Below are positions 23,001 to 38,000 of a stretch of 64,000 nt of DNA, one piece after another. The notes beneath the pieces were generated by a model that saw only the letters and a program-made list of their open reading frames with translations, made no database searches and was not told the origin of the DNA. The DNA comes from Owenia fusiformis (lineage: Eukaryota > Annelida > Polychaeta > Sabellida > Oweniidae). The stretch covers positions 15,713,759-15,777,758 of the forward strand of contig CAIIXF020000009.1 of assembly GCA_903813345.2 (NCBI GenBank). The letters are read 5' to 3'. Within the stretch, counting starts at the first letter, position 1. Each line of letters starts with the position of its first letter. Made by a program: the position numbers and the translations under genes.

Positions 23001-26000
23001 TCACTCTCTATACTTCAAAAGTATATCATATCAAGAAAAAAATTGCATCTTCATGTAATACTGATCTTGATGGTGATGCAATCTCATTGGGAATTCTAGT
23101 TGGCTCATGCTTATCCCATTGAATAAAGTCCAGAGGGATAGAGGAAACGCCTCTGTTCGTCCACCTGTCTTGGCGATAACTCAAATACCGTTAGCCCAAT
23201 TTTGATCATAATTTGTACATATATGCCCTGTGGGGGTAGAAGTTCTGCTCAAAAGCCGATTTTCAAAATGGCCACTCTTAAAAATGGTGGCCATTTTAGT
23301 GCAGAGTTTAAAACTGTAATAGCAATATGTTTTAAATGTAAAAAAGTTATTTAAGACATTAATAAAGCTAGAAATGTAGACATTTTAGAGACGCAATGGC
23401 AGCCATCTTGAAAAATTGTGGCCTAAACATGCTATTTTACAATTTTTACTGTAAAAAAACAAAAATTAGAAAATACTTTGGGGAAAATATCAAAATTTCC
23501 CAAAACACATTTAAGACTATTTTTATTGACGTTTTTGGAATGAGGCTCTTATATTTATGAGACTATACATTATTCAATATTATCGTTATCCAATTGAAAT
23601 ATAATTAATGTTTTTTTATTTTAGATTTTTATGAACAGCTCATAGAGTTCACCAGGACATATCCAGAAGGTGCAACAAGGCTCTGGTTGTCTGATTTTAG
23701 ACCATGGATTATTTTTTACTCTGCCAATTTTGTTGAGGTATTATTATTATATGCAAAGATGAAAGATGTCACTCTAATCTCCTCTCTTTTCGACTCTATT
23801 TTGAATAAACTTTCTGGTGGTCTTGATACATGTATATTGCTTTTAGAAAGTTTCCTCTTGTCCATTGCTTCTTTGCACCAGCTACTATCAGAGTTTCTGC
23901 TTTCAGTAGATGTAAGTACATGTACACTACCATCTGAAAGCAGATGTAAGTAAGGTTCATGTATGTGCAGGCAATTTCTTTGCCAAGGTACAGTAGATTG
24001 GGCTAATTTGGCGCTTTTGCCATTTTTGCATAATGGTGGATACATGTGGAAACTAGGGGTTGGACATTGCTCTGAAGCGATAACTTCAATATACACTGGA
24101 ATAAAATACAAATTGTTACACCTATTCTTTCAATTCAACTTCTATGTCTAGCTAGTAATTTATTATCCATTGAATGAAGTTCGGAGGGATACGTACGTCC
24201 TTCATTATGTCCCTCCGTCTGGGCAATAATTCAAATACTGTAGGCCCGATTTTGTTAATATACTCCTCAAAAAAAGTTAAGGACCAGTGGTTTTCCTCAT
24301 AGGTTTACATGTTAACCCCCATAATTGTTTGAACGACTATTTTCTAAGCGTGTAACAAAAGAAAACCTGATAAAGTAAATCAATCAATATCTTGATTCTA
24401 TTCTCTATTAAGTCTGCAAACTTCAATGTTATATCTCCATTACAATGGGTCAAAATTTGATGTTAAAATTGATGAATTTCATGAAATTTAACAAAAAAGC
24501 AATAATCCCATGTTAAACAAATGGGGAATGATGGCTTTGGGGCAACTCAAATTTTGGAATATCTATTCAGTAAAAAATTTGTTGAAAATACTTTCTGAGT
24601 AGAAAATTGAATGGTTTTACATTTTACATGCTAAATGTCTAGCTTATATTGTTAAAATTAGTGATACAGAGCTTTAAAGTAATTTTGACCACCTCACTGA
24701 CCTCTTGTGTTGTTTCAATAAGAGGATCATTAAAAAAAAATATTTAATTTGAAACCATTAACTTTTGTAAAGCCTGGGCAATTAAATCATATTTTTGTCC
24801 AGTGGACAATTTAGCAAATTTAATTATCTCTTCAAATTCTAATTTTGAAAGCAATCGGATGGATGGATCGTTCCTCATATGACTTATGGGAACCCAACCA
24901 TTTTCTATTGGTTTACATGGGGTCTGCCATTTTTTTTAAATTTCAAGAAATTCATTAATTTTGACATCAAATTTTGACCCACTGTCATGGAGATATAACA
25001 TTGAATTTTGCAGACTTTATAGAGAATAGAATCAAATTACAGATTTATTTACTTTATCAGGTTTTCTTTTGTTCCAAGTAGCTAGTTCCATGCATCGAAA
25101 ATAGTTGTTCAAAAAATAGGGGGGTTAACATGTAAACCTATGAAGAAAACCACTGGTCCTTAACTTTTTTTGAGGAGTATATTTTGTACACATATACCCT
25201 CTTGGGGTAGATGTTCAGCTCGAAAGCCAATTTTCAAAATGGCTGCTCATTTAAAAATGACAGCCATTTTAGTGCCGATTTTACAGTAATTTAGGTACAA
25301 TATATAAAACTGTCATAGTAATATGTTTTAATGTAAAAAAGTTATATAGGACATTAATGAAGCTAGAAATGTAGATATTGAAAAAGCACATGGCAGCCAT
25401 CTTGAAAAATGGCAGCCTCTACATGCTATTTTTCGATTTTTGCTACAACTCAAAAAGTATTGTAGCGATTTTGTTCATATTTGGTATGTGAATACTATAT
25501 GCATGGCACACTGTCTAATGACACTTTGGGTAGTCGGTAGCCATTTTGAAAAATGGCCACCATTTTAACTTTTACTATAACTCGAAAAGTAGTAGAGAGC
25601 TTTTGTTCATATTTGATATGTGAATTCTATAAGCATGGCACACTGTCTAATGACACTTTGAGTAGGCGGCCATTTTGAATATTACACTTTTTGATGACAA
25701 TTTGGCTAATGAGCAACCATTTTGACAATGGTGGCCATTTTTTGTGTGTTACTTTTTGCTATATACTTCGTTTGTAAAAATGCCAGCTATGGCTGTTCGA
25801 TTGGATTTGCTACGCTTTTGGTGTTGCTGTTGCTAGTTATAGAAAGAATTCCCCATGGAAATGCTCAATAATTTTGATGTTCCTTCTTCTTATCCTTTTC
25901 AGATTTTTTAAAAACTCCCTGGAAAATTCCTGGGGATCCTTTCTGAATTTTGGCGAAGAAGTAAATAGGAGATTTTTTAACTGATTTCACCAAATAAATT

Positions 26001-29000
26001 AAAGCTGGTACCAAATTAAACCAATCTATAGTAATGTTTAGTAAGTTACTTATGCAAGAATCAAAGATGCTTGTAAGCTGCTTCAAACAAATTAAGGATG
26101 ACCACACATGTCATGTAGCTTAGGAATGCTGGGATTAAATATCCCACCGAATGAAGTTCGAGGGAGATATAGGAAAGCCATCCTTCCGTGTGTCTGGGCA
26201 ATAACTGGTTGACAGATTTGATTAAAATTTTATAGGCTTGTGTCTTATGGGTGTAGGACCTCTGCTCGAGAAGGAATTTTCAATATGACGACTTAATTCA
26301 AAATGGCTGCCATTTTTCGTAAAAATGTTATTTTTGATAACCCAAATACTGGTTGACGGATTTGGTTCAAATTTAATATGCTGAGGGCTAGGGACAAAGG
26401 AGCTTTGCCCTAGAAGAGATTTTCAAGATGGTCACTGAATTTAAAGATCAGGCGGCCAGATTACTCAAATACCAGTAGACAGATTTGGTTCAAATTTTAA
26501 ATGCTGATGCCAAGAGACAAAGGAGCTTTGCTCAAGAAGACTGTTTTTGTTAACATTTCTGATCTTTTTGTTCATTTCTACCGAATTCTTCAGAATGAAA
26601 TAATATATATTTCTGAACCTCATTCGAACAAAATAGCATATACAACATTTTCTTAGACCTCTCGATATTAAAATTAGTCAAATGAACTTGGTTGATTTAA
26701 CAAAAAGTGTTCAAAAAATGTTAAAAAAACAAAAATAGATGAAAATTAAAGTAAACCTTTTATTTCATTAAAAGATGTTTTTTTTAAATCAACCAAACTT
26801 TTCTTTTTACAATTACAATTGAGATCCAAACACATTCTGTATATGTCGTTTTGTTCCAATGAGGTTCGGATAGATGTTTCATTTCATTCCAAACATATGA
26901 TACCAAGAACAAAAGAAGTGCCTGATGTGTTTTCTAAAACAATGTAGAAAAAAGTATATATAAAATTTTTTTTTTCAAATTAGACTGTTACCATCAATTC
27001 AATTTTCAGAATTTTTTGATGACTGGTTTAAGAGAAAAATGTGTTCAATTCACTTTGCCATATCAATACCAATCCTTTTATATGCTGATGCCTAGATTAA
27101 GGAAGTCGTACTCAATAAGACATTTTCAAGATTGCAAGCAAATTTCAGAATGGCTGCAATTTTTTGTAAAAAAACTTAATCTTTGATAACTCAAATTCCA
27201 GTAGACATGACAGATTTGCTTCAAATTTTATATGCTGATTCCTAAGGACAATGAAGCTCTGTTTAAGAAGAAATTTTCAAGATGGCTGCTATTTATCAAG
27301 ATATGTTTTGATCGGTGGGATTATGTACTCCATGGAGTTGCTGTTTTCTAGTTCATTTTATATCTACATGTAGGTGGAAATATGAAATATCACTGATGAC
27401 CAGAAAAGTGAGTTAAAGAGAGAGTTAAGACCTCTGCTACTACAAGGCATCTGATCAACAGTATGCTTCATACTTAACTATGACAATTGCTGTTACAATA
27501 ATGGCATTACACACAATTCCTTGATTTATAGGGTTTTACAGTCAAGTATTAGACTTTTGTAAAGTTTATCCTGGAGGCGGGTTTAGATTATGGTTGGGAC
27601 CAAAACCTACAATGGCTTTTTATAAGGCTAATGTTATTGAGGTAAGTCTTGTTTTAAGCACATTGAATTAAATAGATGATGTAGCTTGCATCCACCTGAA
27701 ACCCTGTGTACCTGAAAGTAATATTTAGCTCTGCCAAAAATGATTATTAAATCCTAGGAACTTTCATCACAATATTATGGCCATTTCATCCAATGTGTAC
27801 CAAACCCCCTCTACTTTCTAATATGAAAAAAATAATTTGAAATTTCATTAAAATACAATGTACAATCTGCCAATTGGACATTTGAAGGTTATTAAAAAGG
27901 TGTAGAATTACTCAATATTTCAAGGTCATCAGTTAAAAGGTTTAGAGTTATTCAATAGGAAAAGGGAAATTTGGTAAAAGGATTGGTATTGATATGGTAA
28001 ACTGAATCCAACAATGTTTTTCTCTTCAACCAATTATAGAAAACATTCAGGAAAAAAATAGGTCTTTCATATAATGTTGACTGATTGACAACAATATAAT
28101 GCGAAAATAATTTATATATATTTTATATAACTGTTTTTATTAACATTTTTTTTAGTGCAATTGTTTTTTGTTCCTTTTTTACCAATTGTTGAGAATGAAA
28201 TAAAATATCTTTCCGAAACTTGTTCGAACAAAATAGCATATACAACATTTTCTTAGACTTCTCAATATTATAGTTACACAAAGGAAATTTTGGTTGATTT
28301 AACAAAAAGTATTCAAAAAATTAAAACCAAACCCCCAAAATAGATAAAAATTAAGATAAACCTTTTATTTCATGAATATGATACTTTTTTTAAATCAACC
28401 AAACTTTCCTTTCTTCTATTTTAATATTGAGGGACCTAAACACGTTGTGTTTATGTCATTTTGTTTCAATGAGGTTCAGATAGATGATTCATTTCATTCC
28501 GAACATACGTATGATACCAAGAACAAAAGAAGTGTCTGATGTGTTTTCTAAAACAATATAGAGAAATGTATACATATTTACTTCAAAGTATATTGTTACC
28601 ATTCGAAAAATTACCATCGAATTGACAATGTATAAAATTTTCAGCATTTTTTTATGACTGGTTTAAGACAAACATATGTTAAAAAAATTCACCATATCGA
28701 TACCCATCCTTTGTGCGAAAGTAATTGAGATCTGAAAATCCACAATCATCATCATCTTGGGGTACTGAAAGTTAAGTTTTTCACTGTTTAATCTAACCAG
28801 CACTGTCATGAGAAACTGGACAGTCATCAGCTAAATATACAGCAGGATTGAGATCTGATCCAAAAGCCCAAAAGTTTTTCATTTTAAATAAATCAATTGC
28901 ACTTATGAAGGAATATATGGTGGTAACTTTCAGAGATACTGCAAATGTCAACATTTCTCATATAAAGTTAGCTGGGGAGGGGGTATCTGAGAGTTACTAT

Positions 29001-32000
29001 TGAAATATAGTTAGCTCTCTGCCATTGAATTTTTATATTGTTCCCTAAGGTAGATAAGAAAACAATGTATTTTTCAATGTGTATTTCAATGTGCCATTGT
29101 CATCAAGTGGCATATAAAGACTTTAAATCTATACAGGGTGACCAAAACTATGCAAACCTCTTGGGAATTAATACTTGCTTTTGGCAGAATCTTCGGCTTT
29201 GTATAAAAAACCTTGTACCTATGTACTCTTTGAAGGGTTCAATTTTTAAAGTATTAAGATTATGATCTCCATCTATGCTGAATTGTAAATGCTTTAATGC
29301 ACTCGTAGGCCTACATGTATGTCTTATAAATCTAACATTTGTCTAGTTAAAAAAATAAGGCCAGAATTGCAAAATTGAGAGAATTTACACATTTTTCCCA
29401 ATTTTGGTACTTTGAATCCATCATAAGTTCACTAATTTATAAATGTCATGGATCTTTGGGAGATATTATATTTGAGATTGTATGGAATGTATCGGTAGGT
29501 CAACTATACAAGTTGGTTGCAATTTTGTCACTGACCCTATATCTGATTCTGCTTCTGCTAAGAAAATATTTTTTTATCTGGAATATGCATTAGCATCCAT
29601 CACCTCACCTACACCTATAAGATAAGATTATGCAAGAGGATATCCCTTAACGCTTACATGTAGTCAAAGGCCCTAGGACCTAATCCACACATGATCACTG
29701 GGTATGTATCAAATTAAGCATGATAGAAAGATCTGGTCTAGTTACTAGATATTTTTACATGTAAATGTCTGGAACAACATCATAGACAGTGAACTTGACA
29801 GTTAAACTACACAAACTCTGATTGTAGTACATGTATACAGTATAACACGCAGGTAAATTTATCTGAGATATGGTATAACGCAAATTCAAATTGCTTGTGT
29901 TATGCCTTACCATTACCAATTGTGTTATACTATATACTACATTTGGAGTTGGATAAGTTTAACTGAAAATTCACTGTCAAGTTCACCAATAGGATGTTGT
30001 TACAGATATTCACATATAAAAATATCTAGAAACTAGACCAGATCTTTTTGTTATTGTATTGTTATTGTACATGTTTTTATGTCACCACCAAAAGTGGTGA
30101 CATATTGTTATGGTCTCCGTTTTTTATGTCACCACCAAAAGTGGTGACATATTTTTTATTTATTTAATTTATTTATTTAATTTATTTTGACATACGCTTT
30201 TTTAACAGCGGCACACTATTATTAGGTGCGTCAGTACTTGTAATCTACATATATATTTTATAAGCACTAAAAATGTTTACATAAAATACTACAGTTTTCT
30301 AGGGTTAAAAAGTGTTGCTAAAAACATCTTCACATATTTATCAAACATATAAAAAATGTCATGCCCCCATTCCATAAAAACCTTATCACCAAGTAGTGTA
30401 ATTAACCTATCATGAATGTTCGAAGACAATAAACTGCTACTTAAAATGGGAGAAACATATTTCTCTACATCGTTGTAAAAGTCGGACCTGGCTTTGGCAA
30501 AATGGGGACACACCATTAATCTGTGTGATAGAGTATCTCTCAAATTAAGATTACACATTATACATATACCATCACTTTTGCCCCACTTTTCATAATTTGT
30601 CTCAAGGCAGAAATTATTCGATCTTGCTAGAAATTTCATTTTAGATCCATAAAAATCAAGGTCATTCTTAAGGTACCTTTCGGTGCGGTTATGGGTTTTA
30701 ACCTCCTTATATATTTCAAGGGAGGGGTGTTCAGCTACCCTAGTGTGGAAATTATAAATGCTTTGGGATTGAGATATAGTTAAAAATGAGGGGTACCATT
30801 CGCTGTCATTCCGAAAAATAACATCATCTAAACCTTTATCTCTTAAAATATTCCGTGCATTTGATGCAAATTTCCAATATGATTCTTTGCCGACTTTTAA
30901 TAATTTTAGCAAATTCTGTAGGATTTTATGAGGGAGGGATGTAGTTGGTACATTAAAATTTAGGTAGTTCAAATAGTCAATTTGTCTTTTTTCAATCACC
31001 TCTGCTATCGGTTTCCAGCCTAAATCCCCCAATATAGATTCACTGGCGGGTTTACTTTTAATTTGAAAAATGGCTTGGGCGGCACCATATTGAAATGAGG
31101 TAATTTTGGCAAGGCTTGACTTTGGGAGTACCCAGATCGGGCATCCATGCAGGATAGCAGGTGCCATCATAGAGTTGTAAATCGTACTTCCAAATTCAAT
31201 GCGCTTGACATTACAATGTTTGGTTAAAGTAGAACTTAAATAATTTTTCATTTTCCTGGCCTTTTCATATAAATATTTCAAATGTGCAGTTTCTTTGAGA
31301 CTCCTATTGAACATTACTCCAAGATATTTGTACTCATTTACCTCTGGCAGTCTCAAATTCCCTAATGACCATACCTTTTCCGAATCAAGTCTTTTCCCTA
31401 TTATCATTATCTTAGACTTTTTGTCACTGAACTGAAATCCCCATTTAAGTCCAAAATTATTAGTGATTGTTAACATTGACTGGAGTTCTTTCTCAGATTG
31501 ACCCATTAACACAATGTCATCGGCATAAAGAAGACAGGGGATTTTTTTATCTTCAAAGGGCAGACCAAAACTGGACATTCTTAAACTGTCTTCAAGGTCT
31601 GTCATTACTATGGAAAAAAGGGTCGGGGATAGAATACAACCTTGCTTCACTCCAGATGAGGAGTCAAACCAGTCAGTTTCATATTGTCCAAAGATGACCT
31701 TGTTTGAAGTGTTAGAGTATAGTGATTTCAAAATCCTCCAAGTTTTACCTTGGATTCCCTTTTCCCAAAGTTTTAGAAATAGCAAATCACGATCTAAAAC
31801 GTCAAATGCCTTAGAAATGTCAATAAAAGCTAAATAGGATTTGAGTTTCTTATCTTTACGAAGGCTACATAGTCCTTTAAGGGAAAATATATGATTTTCT
31901 AATCTTTTGCCTTTTTGAAATGCGCCTTGAAGGTCACCTAAAAGATTGTTTTCACGAAGAAAGTCCATTATCTGGTTTTCCAACAGACTTGAGAATAATT

Positions 32001-35000
32001 TATACATATTGGATGTAATCGTTATTCCACGATAATTATTGAAAACTTCTGGATCACCTTCCTTATGGAGGGGTTTGACAATACCTTGTTGCCAATCAAA
32101 TGGAATTTTTTCAAACATTCTGATAGCATTAAAAAGATCTAAAATAGGCTGCGAGAGAACTTCTTTACCATTTTTCAAGAATTCATTTGGAATTTGATCT
32201 ATACCGACTGCCTTTCCATTTGAAAGACCAGATATATGTTTTGATAAACTTGCTAGATCAAAAGTAATATGACTGAGTGCTCTATCACTTACAATGTTAT
32301 CAAGCTCAATATTATTGAGGGTGTCTGAAGCTTGATTTGGGAGGGTTTCGGGGTTTTTACTTTTAGAACCAACATTTTTCCAATATTCTTTAAGTGTTTC
32401 GTTAACTTCTTTTGGGTCACATATAATATGGTTGGGGTCATTTGGGTCTTTCATTCTAATGGGGAAATTGCTCTTTGTATTGAATTTTTTCAGCGCTTTC
32501 CAATAACTTTTTGAAGATTTCGACTTATTACGGGCGTTGTTGGTAATTATTCTAATGTGATTCTTTATATGGTTTTCTTTAATTTTTGTTGCAACTTGAT
32601 GTTTAAGATCTTGATAAATCTCCCAAAGTTCCTTAATAACAGTTGGGTCCGCTGATTTTGACTTTTGCCAAATTCTATGAAAACGGCTGGCCTCTTTCCT
32701 ATTTTTAATCAATTGCTTCAATTCAGAATCCCAAAAATCTCTGCTATTTTTAGAAACTTTCTTCATACCAATTGCTTTGTTACCAACATTTATTAATTTA
32801 ACCTTAAAACAGTTCCAAATCTCTTCAACATTTAACCCATCAATTGACCAATTTTTATATTCAGAACTCAATTCTGACTTAAACATCCCCCAGTCAGTTT
32901 GGTCATTAAAATTCCATTTGGTATAGGCAATATTATCATTTGAAGAAGTGGCCTCTGAGTCAGGTTTGTAAACAGGGACAAACTTACTATTTATAGTAAT
33001 GACATTGTGATCACTACCAACTGAGAGTTCTTTATGTTCATCAATCATCATATTTACAAAGTGGGATTGCTGAAAATGGTCATTGGCTAAAACATAATCG
33101 ATCGTAGATAGTTGTTCATTGCGTGTCCAAGTAATTGTACCTTCACAGTTATCTGAGCAGTTAAGAATAGATAAGTCTGACACTTCACTAAATAGTTTTA
33201 ACAGGTCACCATTTGGGCTATGATGTCCGTCATTTCTAAAACCAGGAATCTTACCATTAAAGTCACCCATTATAAGGATGTTATAACCATCATTAATAGA
33301 TGCTACATTTTGCTCTAGTTCATCATATAATTCCTGGGTTTTGACCATGTCCCGACCATCACAAGGGAAATAGACTACACATACATATATAAGCTCATTG
33401 TTAATCTTCAGTTTTAACCAAAGCCGTTCATAATCATCAGATTTCGAATCAAAGGGATTATCATCAAGCAAAACAACATCTTTGTGAATAAAAAACCCTA
33501 ACCCACCACCGAGTTTGCCTTTTCTATTCTTTTCTCGCCAGACATACTCATTATCCAAGTGTATTAGTGAATTGGAATCATTAAAAAACGTTTCTGCTAG
33601 GGCAAAGAGGTCATAATGGTTATCTGTGAGAAGTTTATTAAGTTCTGCTTGTTTGGCTATTCCAAGCCTTTGGACATTGTTATAGCCAAATTTAACAGCT
33701 GCTTTATTAGATTTTTTAACCGTATGACCACCTCGCCTATGTTTTTTATGACATTTGTTTACCACATTGCGTTTTGGCTGACATTTAGTATGGAATGGGG
33801 GTAAGGCTATATCATAGCCAAGAATCTAGTTAGAATTAGCAACATTGAACTCAGGGCATTTGGTTTGTTTATGTCCTAAAGAATTACACAGGTAGCACCT
33901 TACAGAATGGGGATGCCAGCAAGAGCTTGCCAAGTGGGAACTTTCACCACATTTAAAACATGCTGGCTTATTCCCCTTTTTGTTCGGTGCATTGGAATGA
34001 GATGACTGATAGGTACTACTACTATTGTCACATGAACTGTTATTGTTGTGTTTTTTATGACATACTGTTTGCCATCCATCAGTGTCATTCGATGAGGAGA
34101 TACCCATCACATTTTGAGGGGCTTGGGGTCTATTATTGTGGTTGTTAGGGGATGGACGGGGGCGGTTAAATTGGCGTGGCTTGGTGATGTCATCAGAGAT
34201 TGTATCTAGTTTCATATTATGAGCAAGTTTATTTGAGCCAGCCTTTGTTAGATGCAGTCCCCATGAATCAAGGTAACCGTCATTTATAGAGCCATCCTGG
34301 AGACGAAATATTGTGTCATTGTTTATATATGTAAATTGGTTATCATTGTCGCACATTACTTGCAGTTCAGCATTAACAGCTTCGATGACTTCTTGGGCCT
34401 GTTTGTTATCTGTACGAGGGGTGATGCTTGACACATGAATTTCATCAGAAATGTTTTTTGCCCCAGTTGCCATTAGCTTATAGTCTTTGACAATTGATTC
34501 AGCACTGGCGTCATTTTGGGAGGAATCGTTGCTGGCAATCTGAAGAATAACACGATTGTAGGGCTTTGGTCCTGTGGTTTTCCCGAGTTCTGTTATCTCT
34601 TTATGGACATCTTTGATTTTACCCCCTCTGATACAGGTGACATCAGTGTTACGTATTTTGGTATGGTCAAAGTCACGAATTATCGAACTTCCAATTACTA
34701 GGGTCTTAGATGGATTGTCAATGGCAGATTTCCTATTGGTTAACTGTTTACGCAAGTAGATGCATTCCTCATCAAGATCCTTGCATTTGGAGGTTTTCGC
34801 AGCTAGTTGTGATACGAGGTCAGTATTGGTAACCTGAATTGCATTGAGGTTGGTTTCCATAATATCAATTTTGTCTTGAAGGCGTGCTGTTGTGGTTGAT
34901 AAGTCCTCAATCTTTATCGTCAGTGTAGATATCACTTCGACTAAGCGGTCAATGGAGGGGGAAGGGGGTAGCAAAGACTTGGAGGGACGACCTCTTGTTG

Positions 35001-38000
35001 TTTTGGCTTTAGTTGTTTTGATTTTGGCATTAGATTGAAGACTTTTGGGGGTCTTTGGGGCATTTTTAGAGTTGCGTGTCCCTAACCTTGTTTTACGCCT
35101 GGTCACTGCCGGGGATGGTGTTTCTTGCGTGAACGGTCCAAGTGGTGTGCTTGGAGTAGTCGAAAGAGTGTCAGCTTCTTGTACAGACCCAGGGGAAAAC
35201 GTAACATCAGTGTCAATAACAGTATTTTGAGATGGTCCCTGAATGGCATTTGTGTTCTGGGTAGAGTCACTAATGTTGAATGAGTCATTTCCAAACAATT
35301 GGCTCAAAACAGGGTCTGTAGTACTTCCATTCCTGTTAGATACAATGTTAGTGGCCATACTAAGCCAATAACTGGCTGTTAATAGCCTAATTCCAGGTTC
35401 AGTGTAAGTTCAAGATCAATAATTAACTATCAGCCAACTTCCACACTGCTTCAGTTTATAAAAATGAAATACTTCTTCAAAATATTTACAGAAAGTTTGT
35501 TCAAAATTCTTTTTAAGTACTTATTTTTGAAGCTCAGAAACTAGCTCACTGTGATCACTGAATGTTCATAATTCCTCCTATGTATAAATTCCTATCCAAT
35601 ATTGCTTATTTTTGTTGAAATATCCAATTTTTCCAGGAGCTATATTTATGTGACTTTCTGTGTTAGATGCATGCATATTGTTATGGTCTCCATTTTTTAT
35701 GTCACCACCAAAAGTGGTGACATATTGTTATGGTCTCCATTTTTTTGCGACGGCGGTTGGAGGTTGGCGTCCGGCGGTTGGAGGTTGGCGTCCGGCGTCT
35801 GCAACAATTTCTTACAACTTCCTATAACTTAACAAATACTGTTTAGATTGACTTCAATTTTTTTCTAAATCATCTACATGTTCTCAGAAGTTCAAATCTG
35901 ACTTTAGATTTGACATTTGACCTTCAATGACCTTCTCAAGGTCAAAAAGGTCTTTTTTCAACTTGCTTCACATTGACTAAATTTTTTTTCAAAATCATCT
36001 ACATGTTCTCAGAAATTCAAATCTGACTTTAGATTTGACTTTAGATTTGACATTTGACCTTCAAATCTGACTTTAAATTTGACATTTGACCTTCAATGAC
36101 CTTCTCAAGGTCAAAAAAGTCTGTTTTCAACTTGCTTCAAATTGTTCTCAGAAATTCAAATCTGACTTAAGATTTGACATTTGACCTTCAATGACCTTCT
36201 CAAGGTCAAAAAAGGTCAAAAAGGTCTGTTTTCAACTTGCTTCAAATTGACTAAAAAAAATTTCAAAATCATCTACGTGTTCTCAGAAATTCAAATCTGA
36301 CTTTAGATTTGACTTAAGATTTGACATTTGACCTTCAATGACCTTCTCAAAGTCAAAAAAGGTCAAAAAGGTCTTTTTTCAACTTGCTTCAAATTGACTA
36401 AATTTTTTTTTCAAAATCATCAACATGTTCTCAGAAATTCAGATCTGACTTTAGATTTGACATTTGACCTTCAATGACCTTCTCAATGTCAAAAAAGGTC
36501 AAAAAGGTATTTTTTCATCTTGCTTCAAATTGAGTAAAAAAAATTTCCAAATCATCTACATGTTCTCAGAAATTCAAATATGACTTTAGATTTGACATTT
36601 GACCTTCAATGACCTTCTCAAGGTCAAGAAAGGTCAAAAAGGTCTTTTTTCAACTTGCTTCAAATTGACTAATTTTTTTTTTCAAAATCATCTACATGTT
36701 CTCAGAAATTCAAATCTGACTTTAGATTTGACATTTGACCTTTAATGACCTTCTCAAGGTCAAAAAAGGTCAAAAAGGTCTGTTTTCAACTTGCTTCAAA
36801 TTGACCAAATTTTTTTTTCAAAATCATCTACATCTTTTCAGAAGTTCAAATTTGACTTTACAAGTTCTCAGAAGTTCAAATCTGACTTTAGATTTGACCT
36901 TTGACCTTCACTGACCTTTTCAAGGTCAAAAAGGTCTTTTTTCAACTTGCTTCAAATTTACTTAATTTTTTTTTTTCAAAATCATCTACATGTTCTCAGA
37001 AGTTCAAATCTGACTTTAGATTTGACATTTGACCTTCAATGACCTTTTCAAGGTCAAAAAGGTCTTTTTTCAACTTGCTTCAAATTTACTTAATTTTTTT
37101 TCAAAATCATCTACATGTTCTCAGAAGTTCAAATCTGACTTTACATTTGACATTTGACCTTCAATGACCTTCTCAATGTCAAAAAAGTCAAAGAGGTATT
37201 TTTTCAACTTGCTTTAAATTGACCAAATTGTTTTAGGTGGTGACATTTTGTCATGTTAATGCCTTGTATATTTATGAATTGAATTGAGAATTTGCACATT
37301 TGACTTAACATTGGGTATTATCATATCCCTTTGACCTAAATATGATCTTTTTAAAGGCTATGTATCGATATGGAGAACTTAATTCAACATTTTTTTTCTC
37401 TGGAACCAGTGATCGAAAAAATATGAAAAAATAGACAGCAACAATGCAATAGTCATAATTTCAATTGTATTTTATTTGATAATTATTTACCAATTTTTTA
37501 TATATATTTATTTAGTAGACCCATCTAACACAGTATTTTCTTTTTGCTACCAATTCTCTCCGAGAATTTTTTTAACAATTTTCCGAAGCTGGTACGAACA
37601 AACTAAGATACTTTGTAATCATCTCAATATTCTCGTTAATTAAGGACAGTTAGGTTGAATCGAGATAAGTATCGAAAAAAATGAAATGAACATAAAATAC
37701 TCCCCAAAAACTGGAAATGCACCTTTTTCCAGGGGAAAAACTTTCTATCAATGTGTTGATAGATAGATGGAACTCATGCTTTAGTTGATATGGGTTGTGA
37801 CTTATGATTGAGACGCTACAGAATGTATGGGGATCAGCATTTAACACATTTGATGGTGAAACACTTTTCATATTTTATACAAATTTTTCATATGAAATTA
37901 GTATTTATGGGGGCTCAACTCACAAAAAGTGACATTCACAGTAAGCATATCGTATAAATAATGTTTGGTCTGGTTCCAATGAAATGTTAATAGAAATTAA

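Larger units (their letters stand above)
30154..35673 (-). mobile_element. Nearly intact non-LTR retrotransposon (LINE)
   Basis: 5.5 kb, antisense to CYP4, between exons 2b and 2c. It has a 5' UTR of about 315 bp, ORF1, a 60-bp gap, ORF2, a short 3' UTR and an AAAT-rich tail. The 53-bp flanks 30101-30153 and 35674-35726 are identical except for one base, read as a long target duplication inside a pre-existing repeat. Both ORFs are open, so the insertion looks recent and perhaps still active. The YADD, esterase-bearing ORF1 resembles CR1/L2-type LINEs, but the clade needs phylogeny. Confidence 0.88.
30078..37250 (+). mobile_element. GTCACCACC-ended repeat holding the LINE and a satellite array
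   Basis: A palindromic end unit (GTCACCACC AAAA GTGGTGAC) followed by ATATTGTTATGGTCTCC occurs in tandem at 30078-30153 and again at 35699-35740. A related GGTGGTGACATTTTGTCATG lies at 37231-37250. The LINE sits in this end unit; downstream come a GGCGGTTGGAGGTTGGCGTC duplication and the satellite array. A diverged relative starts near 39690. Confidence 0.5.

Noticed and set aside
31467-35294. Short plus-strand ORFs across the LINE
   Set aside because: They are shadows of the minus-strand ORF1 and ORF2.
35840-37235. CRISPR-like repeat array
   Set aside because: Units are long, diverged and without unique spacers, and the context is eukaryotic; it is a satellite.
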